Of a stretch of DNA of 6,655 nucleotides, positions 1-6,592 are shown piece by piece (the stretch's first letter is position 1; every line of letters starts with the position of its first letter). Origin of the DNA: Planctomycetota bacterium (GTDB lineage: Bacteria; Planctomycetota; Phycisphaerae; WQYP01). Location: contig JAJZOA010000348.1 of the NCBI GenBank assembly GCA_021852225.1, forward strand, positions 1 to 6,655, read 5' to 3'. The translations under genes were made by a program, and so were the position numbers. The notes beneath the pieces are model-generated. The model saw only the letters and a list, made by a program, of their open reading frames with translations, made no database searches and had not been told where the DNA came from.

Positions 1-208
1 CGTCATCCGAACGTTGAATAACCTGGCCGAACCAACTGCTGGTTTGCGATGCGAATATTCGATTTGGATCGACCGGCGAGCCTTTAAGGTGGTAAATTTC
101 CCAACCCGCAAAATAAGGGCCGCTGACTTGCCATCGGTTCCGATTGCCATCCGATGTAAGTATAAAGGCCCCTTTTTTGCTACCGACAAGAATCCGAACA
201 CCGCTCAT
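1..208 (-). CDS. BNR/WD40/YVTN-like beta-propeller repeat protein, N-terminal part (runs off the left edge)
   Basis: This gene reads leftward from an ATG at 208-206 and is cut by the window edge, so only 69 codons are visible. The start is well supported: AGGAG (complement of 214-218) lies 5 bases upstream. The protein opens [18 protein letters not shown], followed by [11 protein letters not shown] and [11 protein letters not shown]. This is the characteristic N-terminus of the bacterial sialidase-fold 'WD40/YVTN/BNR-like repeat-containing protein' family, recognised from memory. The final S-x-D (residues 67-69) is the expected beginning of an Asp-box (S-x-D-x-G-x-T-W), cut off before its Gly and Trp. 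No signal peptide is present, so a cytosolic location is likely. Members are usually a single propeller of roughly 350-400 residues with no established enzymatic role; the sialidase label is a fold description only. It is divergent from tag and has no evident link to the LPS genes. Confidence 0.85.
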   Translation of the reverse strand, partial: MSGVRILVGSKKGAFILTSDGNRNRWQVSGPYFAGWEIYHLKGSPVDPNRIFASQTSSWFGQVIQRSDD

Positions 209-573
209 CGTTTCTCCTATTTTCAGGAATTCGACCATCAGCCGAAGGCATTATCCATGGTGATTCAAATTGATCAGCCACTATATTAATACGCAGTGAT
301 AAATTCGCCGTGATCGGATATAGAACTCTCGATTTTATCCTACAGCGAGCCAGGCCGAGAATCAAGAATACTGTTGGAAAAAAAGGATATCGATCTGAGC
401 AATCGCATACAGGGGCGGACGGCCGAACCGCGGGCATCTGATTTGCCGCGAATGCTCATTGGGTCGATGATTGGGCCTGCGTGGTTATTGGCCGGATGGC
501 ATACTGATTGGAACTTCCCATTCTATGTCATTGCCCGCACATTGGACGCGGGTATCGGAAAGATGGGAAGCCG

Positions 574-587
574 GGCAACGCGTTGCC
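574..587. repeat. 14-bp perfect palindrome upstream of tag
   Basis: GGCAACG (574-580) is followed directly by its reverse complement CGTTGCC (581-587). A third related half-site, TTGCCCG at 597-603, is the reverse complement of CGGGCAA at 572-578, so two alternative inverted repeats share the left arm. It lies about 100 bases before the tag start in otherwise featureless sequence and could be an operator for a dimeric regulator. No regulator is identified; chance is possible for a site of this length. Confidence 0.4.
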
Positions 588-677
588 GACGTGCGATTGC
601 CCGATTACTATTATGATCGTGACGATGGAAGGCCAAGCTGCGGTCAGTTATCAAAGTCTTTCGTAGTCTCATGCGAC

Positions 678-681
678 GGAG
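678..681 (+). promoter_or_regulatory. Shine-Dalgarno GGAG selecting the TTG start of tag
   Basis: GGAG at 678-681 is 7 bases before the TTG at 689. The in-frame ATG at 671 lies upstream of this site and has no comparable ribosome site in front of it, so the SD favours the rarer TTG codon. Confidence 0.55.
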
Positions 682-688
682 ATACCCC

Positions 689-1291
689 TTGACTTCGCGA
701 ATTGGTCCCGCAGATGCCGTGGCAACTCCAGATGCCCGGCCGCGGTGTGCATGGCCGAAATCCGCGCTAAGCATCGCCTACCATGACCAGGAATGGGGCG
801 TGCCGCTGCATGAGGACCGAAAACTGTTTGAGTTTATCCTGCTGGATGCCGCCCAAGCGGGGCTGAGTTGGGAAACCATTTTGAAAAAAAGGGAAAACTA
901 TCGCCGCGCTTTTGCACAATTTGATGCCTGCCGCGTATCCCGCTTTAATGCACGCGACATTCAACGGCTCATGACCGATGCGGGCATTGTCCGCAATCGG
1001 CTGAAAATTCAATGGGCGATAGAAAACGCGCGTGCATTTTTGAAAATTCAGGAACAGTTCGGATCATTTGATGCGTATATCTGGCGGTTTGTGGATGGTC
1101 AGCCGATTGTAAATCATCGCCGAAGCAGCGGCGAAATTCCCTCCCGCAGCCGCGAATCAGACCAACTCAGCGGCGATTTGAAGAGCCGCGGCTTTGGCTT
1201 TGTCGGAACCACCATTTGTTACGCGTTTATGCAGGCGGCCGGTTTGGTGAATGACCATCTTGTCAGATGCTTTTGTCATACCCGACAGTGA
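689..1291 (+). CDS. tag: DNA-3-methyladenine glycosylase I
   Basis: This base-excision repair enzyme removes N3-methyladenine from alkylated DNA in the cytosol, leaving an abasic site. The 200-residue protein matches E. coli Tag (187 aa) along its length: YHDQEWGVP (31-39), QAGLSWETILKKRENYR (56-72), DAGIVRNRLKI (97-107), the RGFGFVGTTICYAFMQA segment (167-183) and GLVNDHLVRC (185-194). The zinc-snap residues of Tag are all present as C20, H32, H190 and C194. The HhH-type fold lacks the catalytic Asp of other HhH glycosylases, as is typical of Tag. The base-recognition residue Glu38 of E. coli Tag corresponds to Asp53 here. The start is chosen at TTG 689 because GGAG sits 7 bases upstream; ATG 671 would add six residues. 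About 19 residues precede the usual RC-x-W beginning and look poorly conserved. It ends 85 bases before kdsD and is probably transcribed with or just before it, but is unrelated in function. Confidence 0.93.
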   Translation: MTSRIGPADAVATPDARPRCAWPKSALSIAYHDQEWGVPLHEDRKLFEFILLDAAQAGLSWETILKKRENYRRAFAQFDACRVSRFNARDIQRLMTDAGIVRNRLKIQWAIENARAFLKIQEQFGSFDAYIWRFVDGQPIVNHRRSSGEIPSRSRESDQLSGDLKSRGFGFVGTTICYAFMQAAGLVNDHLVRCFCHTRQ

Positions 1292-1363
1292 TAAAAATTT
1301 GGATATACTTCTTACTTACTTAGGTGTGAAAAATATCGGACGGGCGCGGAAGAAACTGGAAAC

Positions 1364-1368
1364 AGGGA
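1364..1368 (+). promoter_or_regulatory. Shine-Dalgarno AGGGA for kdsD
   Basis: AGGGA at 1364-1368 is 8 bases before ATG 1377, which supports that start over two in-frame alternatives at 1251 and 1470. A second purine run, AGGAG at 1371-1375, is only one base from the ATG and too close to serve. The leader before it (1292-1350) is A+T-rich and includes TATACT at 1304-1309, a possible -10 element without a good -35 partner. Confidence 0.45.
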
Positions 1369-1376
1369 CGAGGAGC

Positions 1377-2537
1377 ATGGCCGCACCGCCGATTGAGACA
1401 CTCCAACGGTTTGGCAAACCGCTTTCAACCGTTGGCGATTCAGGGCGGCTTCGTTTATCGTTTCAGTCTATGAATACCACCCGCAAGCCCAAAGCAGCCT
1501 CTAAATCAACCCGGCGCGCCACAACCGCAGATTCCAGCCCTTTCCAAGGCGACCTTCTGGCTATGGCGCGGCAAATCATTGCGTCTGAATCGGAATCGCT
1601 TCAAATTATTGCCAGCCGGCTGGATTTGAACATTGCCGAAGCCATGCGGGCTATTTTTCAGCAAACAGGTCCGGATCTGCCCGGCGTACTGGTGATAAGC
1701 GGATTAGGAAAATCCGGTCTGGCCGGCCAGCGTATCAGTGCCAGTTTTGCCAGCACAGGGACGCCATCGCATTTTCTGCATCCGGTTGAAGCGTTGCATG
1801 GCGATCTTGGCCGCGTGCGGCGGCAGGATATTGCGTTACTTCTTTCACATGGCGGCGAAACGGCCGAACTGCTGCAATTGAGTGATCAATTGAAATCCAT
1901 GCGCGTGCGGATTATTTCCATTACCGCGCGTGCGACCAGCAGTTTGGGAAAAATGTCCGACCTGTGCATTGAAATGGGGCCAATTGAAGAGGCCTGCCCG
2001 CTGCAGTTGGCACCCACCACCAGTATCGCCTGCATGAACGCAATTGGCGACGCAATGGTGCTGGGCGTGATGAGCCTGCGGCATTTTTCCGCCGAAGATT
2101 TTGCCGCTTTTCACCCGGCCGGATCGCTTGGCCGCAAACTGCTTAAGGTAAGCGAAGTCATGGGCTTTCGCGCTGGTGAAAATTTTATCGCGGTGGACAT
2201 GAATCGTACGCTGCGGGAAGCCTTGCTGAAGGACCGGTCTACCGGTCGGCGACCCGGGGCGATTGTGCTGGTGGATTCGCGCGGACGGCTGGCGGGCATT
2301 TTCACCGATGGGGACCTGCGCCGGGGCATTGTACGCGATGCGGCGCTGCTGGATAAACCCTTAAGCACAATCATGACGCCCCAACCGCGGCATATCCGGG
2401 CGGACGCACTGGCCAGCGAAGCAATCGCGCTTTTGAATCAGCATCGCATTGACGAATTGCCGGTTGTAAATAAAACATTGCAGCCGGTCGGACTTATTGA
2501 CGTGCAGGACCTTGTCCCATTGCGCATAATGGAATAA
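1377..2537 (+). CDS. kdsD: D-arabinose-5-phosphate isomerase (SIS domain plus two CBS domains)
   Basis: The enzyme interconverts D-ribulose 5-phosphate and D-arabinose 5-phosphate, the first committed step toward Kdo and the LPS inner core; it is cytosolic. The 386-residue protein has a sugar-isomerase (SIS) domain at about 58-250 and paired CBS domains at about 258-386. SIS landmarks are GLGKSG (109-114), FASTGTPSHFLHP, HGDLG, EACPLQLAPTTS and HPAGSLGRKLL. The four E. coli catalytic residues K59, E111, E152 and H193 map to K112, E164, E205 and H246 with identical spacing of 52, 41 and 41. The CBS part holds GIFTDGDLRR (307-316) and IMTP (332-335). Two oddities are seen. The phosphate-loop sequence SNSGE is SHGGE here (157-161). 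The N-terminus carries about 55 unmatched, partly basic residues compared with the usual length of about 328. ATG 1377 is chosen for its AGGGA site; ATG 1470 (355 aa) is a real alternative. The adjacent kdsC supports biosynthetic KdsD rather than a capsule or sugar-operon paralogue. Confidence 0.93.
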   Translation: MAAPPIETLQRFGKPLSTVGDSGRLRLSFQSMNTTRKPKAASKSTRRATTADSSPFQGDLLAMARQIIASESESLQIIASRLDLNIAEAMRAIFQQTGPDLPGVLVISGLGKSGLAGQRISASFASTGTPSHFLHPVEALHGDLGRVRRQDIALLLSHGGETAELLQLSDQLKSMRVRIISITARATSSLGKMSDLCIEMGPIEEACPLQLAPTTSIACMNAIGDAMVLGVMSLRHFSAEDFAAFHPAGSLGRKLLKVSEVMGFRAGENFIAVDMNRTLREALLKDRSTGRRPGAIVLVDSRGRLAGIFTDGDLRRGIVRDAALLDKPLSTIMTPQPRHIRADALASEAIALLNQHRIDELPVVNKTLQPVGLIDVQDLVPLRIME

Positions 2538-2554
2538 CGCGGTCGAACGCCGCG
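2538..2554 (+). repeat. Hairpin directly after the kdsD stop codon
   Basis: CGCGG (2538-2542) and CCGCG (2550-2554) can pair as a 5-bp all-GC stem around a 7-base loop, starting at the base after the TAA. No T-run follows, so it is not an intrinsic terminator. It could mark a processing or stability element in the kdsD-kdsC transcript. Confidence 0.4.
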
Positions 2555-2577
2555 CCGCCGTTGCAGCATGGCGAAAA

Positions 2578-2592
2578 CCGAATATGATTCGG
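2578..2592 (+). repeat. Second intercistronic hairpin before kdsC
   Basis: CCGAAT (2578-2583) and ATTCGG (2587-2592) form a perfect 6-bp stem around the 3-base loop ATG. It is 35 bases upstream of the kdsC ribosome site and is not followed by a T-run. Confidence 0.4.
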
Positions 2593-2627
2593 CATCCCGT
2601 CAGCAGGCGACGTGGAAACGAAATTGC

Positions 2628-2632
2628 AGGAG
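2628..2632 (+). promoter_or_regulatory. Shine-Dalgarno AGGAG setting the kdsC start
   Basis: AGGAG at 2628-2632 is 7 bases before ATG 2640. The in-frame ATG at 2568 has no ribosome site and would add 24 residues not expected for the family. Confidence 0.75.
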
Positions 2633-2639
2633 TTTTCTT

Positions 2640-3185
2640 ATGAACGAACTTGAAACCCTAAGCGGCCAGCCCGCGCCGGCTATTAGTCCGGAAATTCAAC
2701 TGCTTATTCTAGATGTGGATGGCGTGCTGACGGATGGCGGCATCATCCGGGACGATACTGGCCAGCAGATCAAACGATTTCATGTGCGAGATGGAACTGG
2801 TTTGGTAATTTGGAAGCGGCTGAACCGCCAGGTTGCCATTATTACCGGGAAAGAAAGTCTTGTGGTGCAGCATCGGGCGGAGGAGCTTGGTATTCAATAC
2901 GTCTATCAGAATGTCTCCAACAAGGCGGAAATTTATTCTGATCTGCTGACGCAACTCGGTTATTCCGATGCACAGACCGCGTATATTGGGGATGATCTGC
3001 CTGACCTTCCTGTCATGCGGCGCTGCGGCTGTCCAATTGCCGTGGCCGACGCCGCCGAGGAAGTGCGGGCAATAGCCCGTTATGTGACAAAATATCCGGG
3101 CGGCTATGGTGCCGTGCGCGATGCGGTGGAATGGCTGTGCAAGGGAATGAACCTGTGGCCGCAGGCTCTGGCCCGCTATGGCTGA
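2640..3185 (+). CDS. kdsC: 3-deoxy-D-manno-octulosonate 8-phosphate phosphatase (YrbI/HAD family)
   Basis: This Mg-dependent HAD phosphatase hydrolyses Kdo-8-phosphate to Kdo and phosphate in the cytosol, before activation to CMP-Kdo. The 181-residue protein is close to the 188 of E. coli KdsC and has every HAD motif of the cap-less YrbI type. These are DVDGVLTDG (25-33; nucleophile D25, acid/base D27), IITG (67-70; T69), SNK (93-95; K95) and IGDDLPD (116-122; D118, D119, D122). The FHVRDGTG segment (47-54) and GGYGAVRD (154-161) also match KdsC, where the C-terminal region contributes to the neighbouring subunit's active site in the tetramer. Similar folds occur in the cap domains of sialic-acid phosphatase proteins, but its size and its place beside kdsD favour KdsC. 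It follows kdsD by 102 bases and precedes the lptC-like gene by 75, consistent with one operon. Confidence 0.95.
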   Translation: MNELETLSGQPAPAISPEIQLLILDVDGVLTDGGIIRDDTGQQIKRFHVRDGTGLVIWKRLNRQVAIITGKESLVVQHRAEELGIQYVYQNVSNKAEIYSDLLTQLGYSDAQTAYIGDDLPDLPVMRRCGCPIAVADAAEEVRAIARYVTKYPGGYGAVRDAVEWLCKGMNLWPQALARYG

Positions 3186-3260
3186 TTGATAACAGATTCG
3201 CGCCATCCAAGCTCCGATTGAGGATTGCCCAGCCAATGGCACGGAAAACAATGTGAGTAC

Positions 3261-6200
3261 ATGCAAAAGAAAATCCTGATCTATGCGCTGAGTCTGGGCC
3301 TGATTCTAGCCGTCTGCTTTGGCCTGCGCGGATTGATTTTTCCCAATTCCGTCCGCCACCTTCACACCCTACATCCCCTGGCCGTGACCAAAGGCACCGG
3401 CATGTTGAACATGGTGGTTGAGACGCGTAACGCACAAGGTGATCTTGAATATGTCCTGCGCGCCAAGAAGGCCGTGCCTGAAGGCAACGGACGGTATAAA
3501 CTTACCCGTCCGCAGATGCAGTTTTACACCGCCAGCGGCCAGACGATTCTGGTGGCCAGTCAGTCCGGTGACGTGGTTGTGGACCAGACTGGCGGCCCGT
3601 TTACCGGCCATGTTTATCCGCGAAAAGGATCTCTGACTGGCCATCCAACCATTACACTTGGCCCATTGAACACATTTACAGCAGATCAAACCGGCCGTCG
3701 GCCGGGCCAGATTCAAATGCGACTTTCACAAGCCATCCACTTCAACTATCAGGAAGGGCTTATTACCAGCGCCGGAGATGTGCGCGTTCGCGGTGACACG
3801 TTATGGTTTAACGGCCGAAAACTTACGGCGGAAATAAATGTCAGAAAAAGAACACTTGAATATCTGCGCATAAGCCAGGGGCAGCGCCTCATTTTGCGTC
3901 ACGCCATGCGGCAATCGGGTGCGGCTGGAACGCACGTTCCGCTGCCGGGCGTTTCACCGCCTGCTTCCCGCCCGGCACCCGGCCATGGGGCGCCGCCAGT
4001 GGCCACAATCGGCCAGCAGTATACACTTACGTTTGGAAAACATGTGCATGTATCGCTTGGTATTCGCACAATGTCCGCCCATCGGCTGGTGCTTCTGTTT
4101 GCCCAAGGCGGCGGAGCTGGTGGAAACACATCCGCAAAACAACAGCCAGCCACCGCAAGTCCGTCGAGCCACGGCACCGCCAACCGACCGGAATTTGGCA
4201 TCGCCCACCGGCCGAAAGCGGACCGCATCGGTCCGGATGATCTGGTGGTGGACTGGACCGGCCCGCTGACAGTACGACCAGACATTAACGCCGCGGAAAT
4301 CAAACTGGTTTCCAGCCATAATTCGATTCTGACGGCGTATGGCCGGCCGGGCAAGCCGGTTATCCTGCATGACGGGCCACAAAGAACCGGTACCGCGGCA
4401 GAATTGACATATCAAACCGGAACCCAGTTGCTCACCATGGAATCGCATGGCCTTTCACCACTCAAATTCACGGATACCACAATCGGCAGCCTGACCTGCC
4501 GCAGCCTCACACTGAACAATCTTACGCATCATCTGGTCCTGATCGGCCCGGGCCAATTTGCCATGCGGCAGAATCAAAAGAAACTCCAAAAAGGGCCGCC
4601 GGCCCTTGCGCCATCCGGCGGGATTGCCGGGCACTGGAAAGGTCATTGGCTGGGCAGGCTGGCCATCGTTCTTGCGGCGGGAAATGCTGCAGACGGGGCC
4701 AAACTTTCTCTTCGGCAAGTTACGATAAAAGGCGACGCAGTGCTGCACAGCCGCATGTTGCGTATTTCCGCGCAGACCTTGCTGGCAAAATTGCGGCGGG
4801 CCGCCAAGGCGGGCGGGGCGGAACAGGTGTCATATTTTTCAGGTCTCGGCGATGTTCTTGTGCGGAACCAGGCATCACCGGCCACTTTGCCCGATCAACT
4901 TTCGTGCCGGCATTTGCAGCTTTTTACGCACAAAAACGCCATTACCGGCCGGTTCACTCCGCAACGCCTTACGGCTGACGGCCGGGTTCAATTGCTGTTC
5001 CATCAATCAAAAAAGAATGGCACAACTCATGCAGATGTGTACAGGCTTTATGCGCAACACCTGGTGGCGAATTTACAATCTGCCGAGCCGGGGCGAAAGG
5101 CGGTCAAGCCGGCCACGAGCGATTCATTTGGTTCAGGTCGTTACCAGGTCACGACCTTCCAAGCCTGGAAACACGTTAAGCTGGTTGTTTCCGGCATGGG
5201 CAAGCCCATCGTCGCGACAGCTTACACCTTGCGCGGCAACCGGGTCACAGGGACTGCGTCATTGGCGGCGGTTCTGCCAGATGTAAAGCCCGCGTTATGG
5301 CCTGAAATTCGGCAGGGAAATGATGACCTGTCGGCGGAAGAAATTAAAATGAATCGAAAGAATCAATCTCTGTCGATTCACGGACCTGGATTTCTGGATT
5401 TGGAAAGCAAAGGCACCGGCGGAAAGGCAACGCCCAGCCATGTGCGTGTTACCTGGACTGACCGCATGAATTTTAACGGGAATGCGCATCAGGCTGATTT
5501 TTCCGGAGCTGTTCTGGCCACGCTGATTGGCCAGCCGCAACGCAGCAGCACCCTTGGCTGCCCGCATTTACATATAGTGTTCTATAAGACCAGCCGGTCC
5601 GCGTCTCTGCACATGGCGCAGCTTGACGCCATCGGTTCGCGGTCCCAACCGGTTATTGCCCGTGAAGCCAGTTACAGTCCGACGGGCCTGTTGCGTACGC
5701 GACTTTATTTGAAGTCAAATCTTCTGACCTACAATGCGGTGAAGCAAAAGCTGAGCATTCCCGTCGCCGGTCAGATGCTGCTGGAGGATTACCGCACGGC
5801 AAAATCCACGCCGGGCGGAACCCCCTCGCAGCGCGGCCAAAGCGCTTTTGCCTGGAAAAAGCGGCTTACCTATCGCGCTAAAACAGGCATTTTATCGATG
5901 CATCGCGGCGTGCAACTGGTATTCAGGCCGATGTCGCCCTTGAAAAATCCCGTCAGCCTGAATGCTCCGTCCAAAACTGCGCCGGCCACCGGAGCCAATG
6001 CCGGCCTGGTCATTTTGCATTGCCACGAACTGATGGCTACGCTGGCGCGTCAGGCCGCGACCGCCCCCCGTGGAAGCGAGCTTGGTCTGGGGGGCCCCAC
6101 AAGGCTGTCATTGGTGCGGGCGCAAAATGCCGCGATGGAATTGTTGGGTATTCGACTGGTCGCGGATGTGCTTTCGCTGGATGCCAAAACCCAGCTCGCC

Positions 6201-6350
6201 AAAGCCTATGGCCTGAACGGGCACGACGCCATGGTGACCGGTCAACATGGCAAAATGAACACTGCGGCTCAAAAGATTATCTGGAATCTGTCCAAAGGAC
6301 GTCAGGGACTGACGTTTTATCATCCGCGCGGCCTCGTGCAGACACCTTAA
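3261..6350 (+). CDS. Giant membrane-anchored LptC/LptA(OstA)-like periplasmic protein
   Basis: This 1029-residue protein occupies the lptC position after kdsC. Residues 1-28 are a short basic N-terminus (MQKK) and one hydrophobic segment, a signal-anchor like that of LptC; the rest would be periplasmic. Residues about 38-215 resemble an LptC-type beta-jellyroll, with alternating strands such as GQTILVASQSGDVVVDQ (93-109). Pro/Ala/Gly-rich linkers follow at about 222-248 and 283-312. The remainder is beta-strand-rich with repeated units of the form hydrophobic-x-[A/C/G]-x-x-hydrophobic-x-hydrophobic, ending with LVADVLSL (966-973) and AAQKIIWNL (1002-1010). The same pattern occurs in E. coli LptA (INADKVVV, IKGDKITY). 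Typical LptC and LptA are each about 190 residues. The inferred role is LPS transport from the inner membrane toward the outer membrane. The start is ATG 3261, which places the anchor at the terminus; TTG 3225 is open but adds an unlikely extension. No clear Shine-Dalgarno precedes it. The exact family is not certain; a structural envelope protein is the alternative. Confidence 0.7.
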   Translation: MQKKILIYALSLGLILAVCFGLRGLIFPNSVRHLHTLHPLAVTKGTGMLNMVVETRNAQGDLEYVLRAKKAVPEGNGRYKLTRPQMQFYTASGQTILVASQSGDVVVDQTGGPFTGHVYPRKGSLTGHPTITLGPLNTFTADQTGRRPGQIQMRLSQAIHFNYQEGLITSAGDVRVRGDTLWFNGRKLTAEINVRKRTLEYLRISQGQRLILRHAMRQSGAAGTHVPLPGVSPPASRPAPGHGAPPVATIGQQYTLTFGKHVHVSLGIRTMSAHRLVLLFAQGGGAGGNTSAKQQPATASPSSHGTANRPEFGIAHRPKADRIGPDDLVVDWTGPLTVRPDINAAEIKLVSSHNSILTAYGRPGKPVILHDGPQRTGTAAELTYQTGTQLLTMESHGLSPLKFTDTTIGSLTCRSLTLNNLTHHLVLIGPGQFAMRQNQKKLQKGPPALAPSGGIAGHWKGHWLGRLAIVLAAGNAADGAKLSLRQVTIKGDAVLHSRMLRISAQTLLAKLRRAAKAGGAEQVSYFSGLGDVLVRNQASPATLPDQLSCRHLQLFTHKNAITGRFTPQRLTADGRVQLLFHQSKKNGTTHADVYRLYAQHLVANLQSAEPGRKAVKPATSDSFGSGRYQVTTFQAWKHVKLVVSGMGKPIVATAYTLRGNRVTGTASLAAVLPDVKPALWPEIRQGNDDLSAEEIKMNRKNQSLSIHGPGFLDLESKGTGGKATPSHVRVTWTDRMNFNGNAHQADFSGAVLATLIGQPQRSSTLGCPHLHIVFYKTSRSASLHMAQLDAIGSRSQPVIAREASYSPTGLLRTRLYLKSNLLTYNAVKQKLSIPVAGQMLLEDYRTAKSTPGGTPSQRGQSAFAWKKRLTYRAKTGILSMHRGVQLVFRPMSPLKNPVSLNAPSKTAPATGANAGLVILHCHELMATLARQAATAPRGSELGLGGPTRLSLVRAQNAAMELLGIRLVADVLSLDAKTQLAKAYGLNGHDAMVTGQHGKMNTAAQKIIWNLSKGRQGLTFYHPRGLVQTP

Positions 6351-6551
6351 ACCCTGTTAAAAAATTGTCCGTCGCGGAATGGCACGACCGGGGCGCGTCA
6401 GCCTGATCTTCACACTTTCGTTCGCGCCTGCATAAATACAAACTCTGCTTCCAAGCCACAGGCGGCCTGCGACCAGCGACGCTCTCTTGATTTTTCATGC
6501 GTGCACTCTGATTCCCCTGGCGGGTGCGTGACACGAAATGCCGTGGGTATT

Positions 6552-6560
6552 TGGTAGAAT
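6552..6560 (+). promoter_or_regulatory. Possible extended -10 promoter for the right-edge gene
   Basis: TGG followed by TAGAAT (6552-6560) fits an extended -10 element (TGn plus five of six bases of TATAAT). No good -35 is found at 17 bases; GTGACA (6528-6533) is too far away at 21 bases. This would give a leader of roughly 65 bases before ATG 6633. Confidence 0.3.
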
Positions 6561-6592
6561 ATGAATGGTTGCACATGGATGGGCGACCTGCG

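Larger units (their letters stand above)
209..688. other. Divergent intergenic region without a supportable gene
   Basis: These 480 bases separate the BNR-like gene (minus) from tag (plus). Several short open frames cross it on both strands, but none has a ribosome site, recognisable protein motifs or plausible composition. The stretch 270-350 is A+T-rich and should contain the promoter of the minus-strand gene, though I could not pick a convincing -35/-10 pair. Near tag, the 14-bp palindrome at 574-587 overlaps a weak promoter-like pair on the plus strand: TTGCCG at 583-588, a 17-base spacer, then TACTAT at 606-611. No tRNA or other structured RNA was recognised. Confidence 0.6.

Noticed and set aside
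374..616. Open frame with a hydrophobic stretch (IGSMIGPAWLLAGW) loosely reminiscent of a transporter helix
   Set aside because: It starts at TTG without a ribosome site, is only 80 codons, has a basic low-quality C-terminus, and the resemblance to transporters is too short to count.
1311..1322. Three tandem CTTA units in the kdsD leader, considered as a phase-variable repeat
   Set aside because: Three copies are too few to slip at meaningful rates and are easily expected by chance.
1251..1376. N-terminal extension of kdsD overlapping the end of tag
   Set aside because: It has no good ribosome site and adds 42 residues beyond an already long N-terminus; the AGGGA site before 1377 is better.
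2568..2639. N-terminal extension of kdsC from ATG 2568
   Set aside because: It lacks a ribosome site and exceeds the family's length; AGGAG precedes ATG 2640 at ideal spacing.
3013..3435. Minus-strand open frame of 140 codons across the end of kdsC and the start of the next gene
   Set aside because: It overlaps two convincing plus-strand genes and shows no family motifs; it is an antisense shadow.
3899..4448. Two overlapping minus-strand open frames of 151 and 164 codons
   Set aside because: Both lie opposite the Pro/Gly/Ala-rich linker region of the large gene, where G+C-rich codons suppress antisense stops; there is no ribosome site or recognisable motif.
6380..6395. Sigma-54-like promoter TGGCACG-N4-GGGCG
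   Set aside because: The -24 half is good but the -12 half matches only the GC of TTGC, and it lies more than 200 bases before the next gene.
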